Source: Lycocorax pyrrhopterus obiensis (taxonomy: Eukaryota > Chordata > Aves > Passeriformes > Paradisaeidae). From it: a stretch of 64,000 nucleotides of DNA. The stretch is taken from contig JACSVZ010000001.1 in NCBI GenBank assembly GCA_014706295.1, forward strand, positions 84,876,237-84,940,236, given 5' to 3'. Positions 1 to 11,573 of the stretch are shown piece after piece (position 1 is the stretch's first letter; every line of letters starts with the position of its first letter). The position numbers and the translations under genes were made by a program. A model generated the notes under the pieces. That model did no database searches. It saw only the letters and a program-made list of their open reading frames with translations, and was not told where the DNA came from.

Positions 1-3000
1 GAAGTTCTCGGTTAGGTGGATGAAAATACATCCACTCTCAACCCCAAGCGTGTGCCATCTGCCTTCCCTCCACACTGGAGCATTCAGAGAACAGCGGAGC
101 ATTAGTCAGCAGGTAGAGATTGGCTTTTTTCCCCCATTTCATGACAGGCTGCATTTTTCCACGATGTCCTCTTTGAACCAGGGATAGATGCAGCCTGAAA
201 CACCCATCAGGGCTATTTTCTAGGAAGAGTAAGTATGCCCCAAATTTTTAGGGCATGTTTCTTTTCTGAGCAGGACACTCTGCTTGCTCCCCAGATTGGT
301 CCCTGGAGAACATGAGCAAGTACTCAAGACTCCTGCAGTTCCCTGAAACTTTGCAGAACAAAAAGAGTGGGAGGTTAATTTAAAGTCTAACGTTCCACAT
401 GGCAGTGCAAGATGCAACCATCAGGCCTTCAGGCTGATCTTCCTGTAATTTCCCTTGCATTTGCTGTGATTCAATTACATTTCAGCCAAGGTTTGGAGCC
501 CATCAGAACGAATTGCACAGCAGATTGGGTCAGAGTCCCTGAAGAAAAGCTCAGAATAAATTCTGGTGTCTGCCACCATTACTCTCAGCATTTCACATAA
601 GAGTCAAACTATTATTTAGCTCCCTGAATTGGAGGACTCTTGTAACCATGTATTTTCCTGAAGCTGGAAGTAGTATGGGGAAAAAAAGCTTTCTTCTCTT
701 TATTTTCATTTAAGCCAGATATATCACAAACAACTACATTACACCTTTCTTTTCCCCATGCTGAGAGTAAAGGAGAGCAACCTCTGCAAACACTAATGAT
801 CAGATTTCACACGATTTTCAGTTTTGAGCCTAATTTAAGAACTACTAGTGCTTTGTTCTTTATCTCCAAAAATTTAACTTTTGCAAAGCAGTGCAGTACT
901 ACTTTTACAAGTTAAAAAAAAAAAAAAGGAGAAAATGTGGATATCAGTTTAAGCTTTGTATTCTCCAAAACTTAAAACTGGTTATCTTTTACATTTTCAA
1001 CTAGACTACTTTAAGAAATATTCAGAAAATTAGCCAGCAAGCAAGAAGCATTGCATCTTTAGATGAAAGTTTAAAAAGTCCTGTTTAAAAGGATTGGAAA
1101 AAGTCACTGCTATCACGGCAGCAGTATCCTGTGGGGGTGTGTTATCTCCTGTAAGGAAGGGATGAATGCAACAGCAAACAATGTAATCCTATCAAAACAA
1201 AACTATAAACGAATTCTGATTAAAAAGACTGCATGAAACACTAGTAATTATTTTTTCCTTTAACAATTGTACACTTCCGGTCTTTATTCCAAGGCAAGCT
1301 AAAGGCAAGGAAATTAATAATGTGCTTTGGATTGAAAAGATTTTTCTGATTGCAAAGCCTGATCTTAGAGAGGAAACTATGTATATAACTTTGTCAGGGG
1401 AATCCTCAAAAAGACTCCTCACATTTTTAAAAGGATACTTTAGCAAAATAAAAGCTCCAGACCTCATAGCAGGAGGGGCTAATTCTCTTCAAGTACTCTT
1501 GTATTTGAGATTCGTACCTAAATTGTCCCAAGGCCCAGAATCTCCTGGCACTTGTGCATATTCAAAGGTCAAAGAGACAGCAGTAACTGGGAATTGCTCA
1601 GAGGCAGCAGTTCTACAGAGTTCCCAGATTTTCAGGGCAAGAGCTGGTCTGGTTGTTCCCCTGGGATGTAGGGTGACCTGCAGTGTTTGGCCTTTCACAG
1701 CTGGGTATTTGAATTACTGTGCTGGTAACATGACGTTGCACTGGTACTGTCTGAGAAATGTATGTAGTTCAAGGGCAAGGACTGAACACTTTTCTTCTAC
1801 AGCTTTTTGGGGACTTGGAGTTGGATTCTTTTTTGAAAATTTACAGCTGATTTCTTATTTGAATGATCACTTCTTTTTGTATTGTGTAAAAACCAATGCT
1901 TTTCATACCTTTCCTATCTTAGACCCTCACCTAGTTGAAACAGGTCTTAGATGTAAGGTTGTACATCAGCTGCTGGTAACACTTTTCTTCCTAAGTGCTC
2001 AGGGCTTTTTTTTAATAGCTGAAAGCTCCAACATGTCACATCTAGAGAAAGCCATCACTACATAAAGTATTCTGCAGGCACAGGCAATACAAATAAGCAC
2101 AGGTATAAATACATTGGCAGATATTTACAGGCTGTAGAAGGAATTAATTCCATTTGATTATTACTGCTAACATTTTCCTCAGCTTAGGAGTTTGGTAAGC
2201 AAAAAAAACTATAGACCTTGGTCCACCACTACACTGAAAAAGTAAAAATCTCAAAAGTGATGAAAATCCATTGTTTAAAATTGTCTTTCTTCAGACAGCC
2301 TTCAAGGGAGGACAGAAGCACCTCTAGTTTGTTTTTCATGTTTGCTAATAGTGGTATGCAAATATACCTTATCCTACTGTTTGGGAGAATATGTTCCAAT
2401 AAAATTTTTCTGCATCTTAAATGGAAAGAGGGGGGCTTTTTCTCCGTAGCATATGAATGAGTGATTTCCACAGTCTTGCTTTACTCCCTTTCTTTGAGGA
2501 TACTCGGTCTCCTGCACTAAGCTTCACCCTTGAGACAGCTCCAACGCAGTGACAGACACAGCCATCCAGGCAGAGACTTTATCACAGCTTAATGAAATCA
2601 AAGCCTTCAAAATACACAATAAGATCTTCAGCTTGTGTAATTTTTGTATAAAGAGACCTTGGGACACAAAAGAATAATTCCATTCTCTTTGCTGAATTCA
2701 GCATCATTCACAGCTTTTTTTCTGGGTTGATGCTTCAAATGCTTGATAAATTGCATAGCAATGATACAGTCAGGAAGCAATGACGCATTGACCAAAGTCA
2801 GATAGGGATGCTACCCCCACATTCAGCTAGACACAGGGCAGTTTCTTGTCTGGAGGCACTGATACACATAATTCCCAAACCTACAGGATTATCAAACCTC
2901 CAGAAATGCAGACCTCATGGGTAACCAGGAGACAGAAAGGCACCAATCTCAGGAAACAAAAAACAAGGCTGGAGGTCTTCAGAGTCCATGTACAACACCT

Positions 3001-5295
3001 GCCTTCCTAGCAAGCAACGCTTAAGCAAGCTTCTTTCTTATATGCTTTTCTCAGTCAGGTGTTAAAGTAACTGACTGCTACCAGCACTATTTACAAACAT
3101 CAGTATAATGTATTTGGAAATGCATTAACACAGTGCAGAGTGGTAGTGCATCAGTGCCCACTGCAATATTGCAGAGGGAAACAACTGCATGTTGAATATT
3201 GAACTGAAAGGTGAGAGCTTTGTAGCACTTTGTAGCACAAGAGAGGTTTCAGGCAACAGAGATGCAGTTGCACCTCAGCAAGCTCTGGGTAAGATTTCAA
3301 GGAAGAATTCCTCTTTTATGTTGAATGACTTTAGGAGCAAGAACCTATAGCTTATTGCCACTTTCTCATAGGCAGGGAGAGATTTTATATACAAAAAAGA
3401 TCAATATCAATACCAAATTCAGATGGCCAAATATTACTTAATGTAATTGTGTCTGGAGACCCATTCAGAGGCAGATCTTAGCTCTGCAGAAAAATGGAAC
3501 AAAATCCAGAGAGGATATTTAGGAATATAAAGGTTCAGGGCTCATTGAACTGCAGCACTCTCTAAGATCTGACTTAATATTCTTTCTCAGAGAAGGTATT
3601 GCTGATCAGAGTCAAAAGAAGTCACAGGTTAGATTCCATTTGTATCCACTGAAATGGCCAGGAATACAAATACAAGAAATTGTCTACAAGTCCTTGAGTG
3701 AGGTCTCTAGTAGCAAAGCATTGGCTGAAGTCAATCCCTGTGGAACATTCTCAGCTACTCCTACGCATCCTTGAAAATTATCTTCTCTGAAGAAATGAAA
3801 ATTGTAGATCTCAACTAGAGGTCTCAGATTGAGCAAAATATAATAATATACCAGGCCATACCCCTGGCCTAATGATTCACCCATAAATAACCATTCTGTT
3901 CTCCTTGACTGCACATATCTTCTCATTTTCCAGAAGTCTTGCATCAGGTGAATGGATACAGAAGGAAATTTGCACAGCGGTACCAAACAGATTAACACAG
4001 AAAAGAAATACATATTTATGTTGAGAATTAGAGCCACAAGACAGATCTTTTCTGCTTTTCGAGCTATGTGAAATGCATAAAAATGCAGCTCACCTTGGCA
4101 CTGGGAAATTACCTTCCCACCTCCACCCAGGTCCTCCAAATATCAGGAAAAGGACCTGCTAAGGGTGTCTAGCTCTGCTATCATTAAGGAACACTATTAT
4201 TAATTGAGGCAGCATCAAGCTCTATTGTTTCCTTTTTCTTGCTCAGTGTCTTCCACCTTGCCTCACCTCTGCAGCTCTCCACTGCTGTGCAGTATCGAGC
4301 CCCAGCCATATCTGCCTGAGCTGTTAATTGAACATTTTCTGCTCTCAGTTTATAGAGCTCTTCATAGATTTATGGGAAAAAAATCACCCTTCTCCTTTCA
4401 TAGCCCATAACCAGTCTCAATAAAGACATCTCTCTAAAATCACCAAATTATAATCTAATGAAATCTATTGAAAATTTCAGTTGCACTAAACAAGGTCAAT
4501 GCTTGGAAGAAACAAAATGTCACCCAGAAATGGAGATCAAAGAAATTCCCTTCCATTCCTGCTGCTGCCATAGAGACCAAGGGAGGGGGAAGAGGGAAAG
4601 AAGAAATTTAACAGACTTAATTCTTCCTGAAATTTATAATTAACTACAAGGGAAAAGGGACTATTATCACATTTCTAAAGAACAAAGGAGAAAAAAGTTG
4701 AGCTTTTGACAAGATATAATTACCAGACATTACATATGCAGTGCACATTGGTTTGTTCTGTGTAATTTTCTTGAGATTCCCCCCCCCTACAAATGATTTT
4801 ATTTTTCTAGAAAAGACAACATGTGTCTCATCAATTTACATTCATAATGTCTAAAATCCAAACGCTAGAGGCTCACAATAATTGTTCCAAAATCTAACAC
4901 TGGTAAATAAAGATTTGAAATAAATACTCGGATACACTCCCCATCTGTCAAACATCCCTGAGTAAGTTCTCCAGCTAAGATAAATGGTAATCAATGAAAA
5001 GGATCTCCCTACTCTTCTAAGCCTATGCAGTTTAGCCAGCAGCCAACCCATAGTCATCAAAGCTGTCCTCAAGTACCACTTCAGAATAGACTTTACTAAA
5101 TTACATGTAAATTTTATGGATTCAGCACTATTACACTTTTAGGGTCTGGCAGGAAAACACCACAGTTTGAAGTGCTCATCAGCACCTAATAATGACTATA
5201 GAAAAAGACCTTGATTTTTGCTAAATGTGAATCTCTGGGGGAAAATCATTATGTTTCCTTTGTTTTCAATTTGTTATAGCCAGGAAATTCAGCAC
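1..5295. other. Unique AT-rich stretch, no supported gene
   Basis: No repeat family or convincing exon was recognised here. The plus strand has one long open frame (1322-2065, 247 codons), but its composition is not protein-like and it lacks recognisable motifs. Short A- and T-runs are scattered. A minus-strand piece near 4095-4137 has two GT donors but is too short to support. Confidence 0.6.
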
Positions 5296-5315
5296 AAAAA
5301 AAAAAAAAAAAAAAA
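5296..5315 (+). repeat. (A)20 homopolymer
   Basis: Twenty uninterrupted A residues. No recognisable retrocopy body or AATAAA lies just upstream, so I read it as a simple repeat rather than the tail of a processed gene. Confidence 0.9.
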
Positions 5316-5890
5316 CCTTAGCTACCCAGTTTATGATTCCAAACTGCAATGTTTCAAAGCCTAGAGTCTTGGAAAGAAAAAACAACAAATGTTGCCCAGA
5401 TCTATTAACAATATTCCGGCACACAAAAATGTGGGGTTTTTTGTTTGTTTCATATCCAGCTAAATTTAAATCAAATCCTCATGCAGTATAGCTCTTTACA
5501 GCTCTGTTAGTTTTGGTAAGGTTATACTAGTCAGTAACGCCTGAGGCACTGCTTAACCTCAGTATCTATATCGAGCTTTATAATTTCTTAATTTTGGGAC
5601 TGACTCTACAGCCTCTCAGACGCATAAATCTTATCTCGTAGGAAGTCCCACAAAACAAATTGAACCTCATTCTCTAAGTATATGCCTTTTTAAATCTCTA
5701 TATTGAGCTTTTTTTCAGATTAACATAATCGAACAGGGGAGAAGGGATGGGACAACAGGCCTATGACAAAGTCACCTCAGCATAAATAAATATTCTAACT
5801 ATTAGCTATTTGCATTAGTATCAGGCCCAAATAATCAATAAGTCAACTGAATTCATCTAGTGCCAGCAGCTGGCACACAGTGCTCCTCAC

Positions 5891-5964
5891 CTCCAGCAGA
5901 TGACTTGATCTCATGCACCATTCTGCCCTTCTCAGAGCATCTTAGAACTGCTTTTGCTGCCACT
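5891..5964 (-). CDS. Possible small internal exon, unidentified
   Basis: Read on the minus strand, a pyrimidine-rich tract ending in TTTAG precedes a 74-base open stretch that ends GGAG before a strong donor GTGAGG. One frame is open for 24 codons (begins VAAKAVLRCSEK, ends EIKSSAG), with one base left over at each end. The splice signals are good, but a match of this length is expected by chance in 64 kb. Its start phase (2) does not follow directly from the candidate exon at 18337-18246 (end phase 0), so another exon would be needed. No family recognised. Confidence 0.15.
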
Positions 5965-8900
5965 CTAAATTAGAGAGGCTGGAACAGCGAGGTCACTCCA
6001 GTGGTGCCATATCCACATTTTCCCCTTCTTCAGCCATGTTCTAAAAACACCCTCCAAATCAACTGAGTTGGTTTTGGGAGTCAGCTTTGTGGGCTAAATG
6101 CTGAATGATGTTTTCCTTCTCACTGTGGAAAATCCAAAATCTTGTGTACTGGGACACAAGACCTGCTCCTGCCTTTCCCTAATACAGCACACTATCAACA
6201 GGGATTTATAATGATAAGGTAGTTTCAAAATGAACTAGCCAGACAAGTTTTATAGCTCTCTTCTGCTTTACTCTTAACTCCATGCTACAAAGTGGGGTGA
6301 TGAGTGTGTGGAGTGGGAGAGACCTACAGAAAAGTCATACCACACCCAGGGTATAATCCAGATGTTTTTCCTGTCACTGGCCACAGTAACTTTCTATTTT
6401 CCATGACCATCCTGCATATTGTGAGTTCTGATCACACATCTGTTCAGAATTTTGCCTAAAGTGCACACAGTGGTGTCCCCTGTTACACATATATGGCTGG
6501 ATGAGCAGAAGAAAATAGGATAGACAGATGTTGTTGGCTCCTGGCAACCTTGTCATTCAGAATTGTACACATGCAACTTTAGGATGGGTTAACAACATAA
6601 AAAAGCTTACTGCTTTTCTCCCCAGTACCAATACAAAACAGGGGGTTTTCCTTCCATCTTTATTTCATTCTTTTAAACATGTGAATTAAATTCTTAGAAA
6701 AGGTGCTGGATGGACAGGCATGAAAGAAGAGAGATTGTTAATTTTTCAAACTAGACTAATACAGAATTTTAAAAAACCCCTACAAAAATAAAAACAAAAT
6801 GCCAACTTCTTCACTAGTGGAATGAACTGAGCGTTTTATTAACTCTAAAAAAAACCCAAACCCCATTTTTTTTTCTAGTTTTCCAGTCATGTGAACAATC
6901 ACATTTTCAATTTATTGCTCCACAGGGGTCAGCGACACTCAATTTAAATGTAGGACCTGTGTAGTGAGTGATCTGGTGTAAATCTCTACTTTGTTGGAAG
7001 CCAACAACAAGAATCTCTAAAAAGGAGTAAATGGTGCAGAATTTTCAATATTTTGATGACAGAAATTTATTTTTGTAACTAAAAAGCCAAGTTCAAGCTG
7101 ACTGTTCTCCCTGGTTCTAAAGGCCATTTCCCTGGTTTCCAGGCTGGAGGGGACAGTTCTGAGACACAGGAACCCTGCTGCTGCCAGTGCTCAGTGCTGA
7201 GAACTTAGGCACAAACGGCAAGTGGCTTAGGATTCTTGAATAAACTTGGATTATTTAAGTGGTGCCTCTTCTTTGTGTACATCTTCTCAAAACACAGAAG
7301 CATTGAGGTGATGAAATCTGAGCTCTTAAGCAAACCTCAAAATACAACTCCCAAATAAAACTAGTGGCAACCAACATTGATAGTTCTTAGGGACATTACT
7401 AATGTTAAGGATACTAAAACACTAGCCTAGACTGCCCAGGAAGTTTTAAAATCTCTTTCCTGAGAGAAGGTCTTTAGCCAGCCCTGGCATTGGCCTTCCA
7501 GGTTTTAAGCCTGCAGAGTTGCCACCTCTGAGCTGTCCTTTCTAGCAACTAGGGCCAGAAAGCTTTTAGTGTTTTTTCTCCAGTGAAAGCTGATCATCTT
7601 TTCTAGGCAACCTAACACCAAGAACTGGGTGTTGCAGGGGAGCAGCCCCTTTTACAGTGAGCAACATAGAGCTATTTATGTTCTTTTTCACCAGTGGCAG
7701 CCCCCGTTGTATCCATAAGTCTGTAAAAGGCAGAAGGATGGAAGGAGAGCTGGTACCTAGAGCAGAGGACAGCATGTTGCCTTTGACTGTTGGGAAGCAC
7801 AGTGGGAATGTTCTTCCTTTTCAAAAACTCCTCGTGTTCCCACTGGGATGGAGGCTCAACCTAAGCTTTAATTTATACTGAATTCTTCCTAATGATAAAA
7901 TAATGCCACAAATTAACTCGCTTTATGTGACAGTAAAAGAAAGATGCTATGCTGGGAACATGATCAATTAAAATAAACCAGGACAACCATAAGAAGCTCT
8001 CCTTGACTGATTCAGCAATTCTGTAGTCCTGTGTTCAGAAATGCATGGAAAAATGAAGGAAATAAAAAGAAGAGGAAGAATTTGTACAAATTCATATCTT
8101 AAATGCATCTTAAACATACTTTACACTTTGGCTGAAAAAACATCTGTAGGATTTAAGATTTGGCAAGGCATATCAGAAATTAATTTTATTAGATGCCATC
8201 TTTTACCACGCAGAGTTCAAAGCAGGATCTGTAGATCCATTGAACGTAATCTACAGGGGCACATTCACTCCACCACATTTCTGCCCTTTTCTATACCGTG
8301 AAAATAGAAAAATTCCAGACTAAATTTAATGATCAAGTGTTAAAAATGTCAACTCTTTGAACAGTGCTCATCTTTTGCAGTTTAAAAAGCATTTATCTTT
8401 TACTCCCTTTTTATTACTTAAGATCTGAAGAATAAACCTGATGTATTTACTCCCTCTGACATCAAGATCCACTTCTTCAAGACAAAAAATGGCAATTATT
8501 TGCATAAACCAGACAAATGGCTATTCAAATAAGGACAATTAACAGATCTGAGGTCAAAAATGAGCACACTGTTGCTCTGTAGAATCCATGAATTTAAAAA
8601 TGATTTTTTAAAAAATAACAATTATTCTGAAAAAAGGTCTGCTACTATTATACTGGTGAATATTGGCATAAACAGAAAAAAATTTTGGTGGTTTAAAGGA
8701 AGGAGAGTTACTCCAGTGCAGATAAAGTAAGATCAGATTATGGACCAATACAACACTAGTCCAGCTACTTAAACATGGCACCAAGTAAGATGAGCAAATC
8801 ACTGAAAATTCTTTGGTTTCAAGCCGTTCCAATATGAAAGACTTCTGAAACTAGACTTTTGCCATTATTCAGCTCAATTACATATGATATTATGTTGTTC

Positions 8901-10117
8901 CCACATGCATGCAAATAGCAAGCCACGTACAATTCACATTGTATCTCGTTCCAACACCAACGTTGGCAGCAAAGACTGAATATCTGGAGTTGAATATTTG
9001 AAGCTCACTCACATGCTTGACTTTCAGATCATTTCAGACACTCAACATTGGATTCAAGAGACAGAAAAGCTGAAAGGAAAAATGTGTGTAGATGGACTTG
9101 GGAACCCTGCTCAAGGCAGCAGCAGTAGTGATCTGGCAGTGAATCCATGTTTGTTATTTCCCAGAAGGCCATGGGAAAATATTCAGTGGAAAACTTTCAG
9201 CACCAATTCGTAAAATAAATAAGTGGTGTCTCCTGACACATAAAAAAAAAAGGTACAGGGACATGTACTTTTCCAACTGTACCATCCTAAAACCTGACTT
9301 ATTCCCCTATCCCAAATCCAATTCCTACACATCTCCATCCCAAACTCTCCAAGCTCTCTAGGCCAAGGATGGATGCAATTGCAGGTCCCCACTGCATGAC
9401 AAGACACACAGAAGTAGAGCTAATCACAGCTCTTCTTTTCAACCTTTTGAAGTGGAAAGCAACACGTGGGGGTGTAAATTGGATGTTTAGTGTGATCCTG
9501 CACCCCAGCTTTGCTCGGCAGTGCTACACCTCCACTGCTGAGCGCTTTTCACTGGTATTGCATCAACAGGTACCCACAGGTGCCCCTGCTCTGCTCCAGG
9601 GCTGGTTGAGGATATAGTCTCAGATCCAGCATGGCTTGTGGGAGCCAGGAGGACCTGGAAACAACAGGAAGTGAATGAGGCCACAGAAAGAGGATAAATT
9701 GGAGGAGGCTGTGGCCTCATTCACCTCTTGTTCTCTTCCCATATGGGTTTCTCCACCAGCAAGATGGGAATGACAGCTGGCATCTGTTTCCATGGCTCCA
9801 CTGCGCTCCCTGCTCTCTGCAGTGGCCACCCACCACACCTCTCTGCTGCCCATGGGTGCCCAGGGTGTATCTTGCTACCCTTCTCTGTGTTACAGATGGG
9901 TGTCCCCATTCTGCATCGCTGTGACGCAAAAAATGACAGCAGTGATGACAGCAGTGCTAACCCCTGCTTTGCCTTACCATTTGTGCAGCCTTCAGGTGTT
10001 CTGGCCACCCCAGGCATTTTGAAAGTCCTGTGGAAATGATGAAATTCACCAAAATAAAGCAGAACAGGGAGCACTGTGCTGAACCCCAAAGCTGGACGTC
10101 CCCTGCTAACTGCTCCT

Positions 10118-10163
10118 TATAAACCCCACCACCACCACCACGTGCAAAGGCGTTTGCAAACGC
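10118..10163. promoter_or_regulatory. CCA run, E-box and CpG palindrome
   Basis: A short (CCA)n run ends in CACGTG (10139-10144), a canonical E-box. Six bases later comes a perfect 14-base palindrome, GCGTTTGCAAACGC (10150-10163), followed by more CG dinucleotides. CpG is scarce elsewhere in the window, so this clustering could mark a protein-binding site. No TSS or transcript is visible; function is inferred. Confidence 0.2.
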
Positions 10164-11447
10164 GCGCTGAGCTCCCTGCCCTGTAGCAACAGAAAGGGAG
10201 TTCCCTTATCATCGCCCTGCCATTTAATATTAAGTTAGTTTGCCAACTTTGAGGATGTCTCAAGGAATCATTCAGCTTATCCCTACACCAGATCTTTAGG
10301 TTGGGAAGTGTCTTTAACCCTGAGGTCCTTAGCCTGACGCCGCTGCTGTGGAAAAGAAATCGTCTATATTCACATTTGGAAGGAATTATTTAGAAGGACT
10401 GTTTCCAAACAGTCCAGTTAGGTCTAAAATCACTATAAGAATGCTGAATTGGGACCTAGGCATTTTTATTTTTCAGGCCTAGAAAGGCAAAGTAATCTAT
10501 GTTTTTTCCCCCAAAAAGCCACAATAAGCCACAAGAAACTTGCATCTCTCCAATCAGAAACATCATGACTATCTAAACCACATCTGATTGGCCTCCTTAA
10601 AATCCTAGGACCCATATAATGCCCCCTTTCTTTATTATTCTTTAGTTTACAGAATAAACTGATAAGCTGAGAAAATATGTGCAGTATACCATGTATTCTG
10701 AAAGTGCTCTAGTTGCTAGAGATATTAATAGACACAAGCATAGGCTTAGATAGAATATGAAATCCTTTTCCTTTTGCTAGTAAAAAATAAGTAAAAAACA
10801 TATCATTTAGGAAGTGATATAGAAACAAACTGCATAATCTACAGATAAAGAGAATAAAATGCTCATGGAAGTAAAGCTTATTCATCACTTTATCTTGCAA
10901 CCTGACACAGTACATGCTCAATCTATTTAATTACAGGAACAGAAAAATAGCAGAGAAATATGTACACAGAACAGCAATGTTTCCAGTCCTACCTTGGTCG
11001 TGACAATGCACAGACAATCCATTCTGTAAATCTCCACAGGAGTATATGTAAATCATAAAAATAAATCAGCAAGGGTGAGGAAAGGCTTTTGAATAGCATG
11101 AACAGAACCGGAGGCTTGAATCTGCACAGCCGGCTTTTCCAAGTGGGGCCCTCATAAGAAACTCGAGTCCTCCTCCACAATGCTAAAGGCAGTCATGATG
11201 CTCACAGGGATCAGTAAACCCACTAGAAATCGTCTCAAGCAAAACTTCCAGGTGGCTTATCAGGCTTGATTGCTGCATTGTTCAATCTGAGATCAAAATA
11301 TGCTGTTGAATGGTATGCAGCCCTCTAAATGGGAAGATGAGAACCACAACAAGCACAAAAGAGCAAAAGCATCACATTTCAGCCCTAGCTCTGGTTTCAC
11401 AATTCTGATCTGCTGTTTCAGTATACCCATAAGATTTCCCTTGCCAA

Positions 11448-11573
11448 GTCTCTCTCTCTCAGCCTCTCTCTCGCTCTCTCTCTCTCTCTCTCAATCTCTC
11501 TCCCTCTCGCTCTCTCCTTCCCTGTCTTTTTTTTCCTCCCCCCTTTCACTCGCTCTCTCCCTCCTCTTCCCTA
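11448..11573 (+). repeat. (CT)n-rich polypyrimidine tract
   Basis: About 126 bases of almost pure pyrimidine on the plus strand, built from TC/CT dinucleotides with interruptions and a T8 run. It encodes Ser-Leu repeats in frame, so any open frame here is low complexity. Mirror-like polypyrimidine tracts of this kind can adopt triplex (H-DNA) structure. Confidence 0.9.

Larger units (their letters stand above)
5316..11447. other. Unique stretch with a GC-richer pocket at about 9480-10360
   Basis: Mostly AT-rich unique sequence. From about 9480 to 10360 the GC content rises and many short overlapping frames are open on both strands (for example minus 10089-9721), as expected from fewer stop codons rather than coding. 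A (CCA)n run, an E-box CACGTG and a CpG palindrome lie at 10118-10163. One weak exon candidate lies at 5964-5891. No transposable element was recognised. Confidence 0.55.

Noticed and set aside
9487..10089. Several overlapping frames on both strands in the GC-rich pocket
   Set aside because: Open in many frames at once because stops are rarer there. No motif or splice signal favours one.
10995..11033. Minus-strand mini-exon ending AAG/GTAGGA
   Set aside because: Only about 39 bases, several acceptors and frames are equally possible, and it is within chance expectation.
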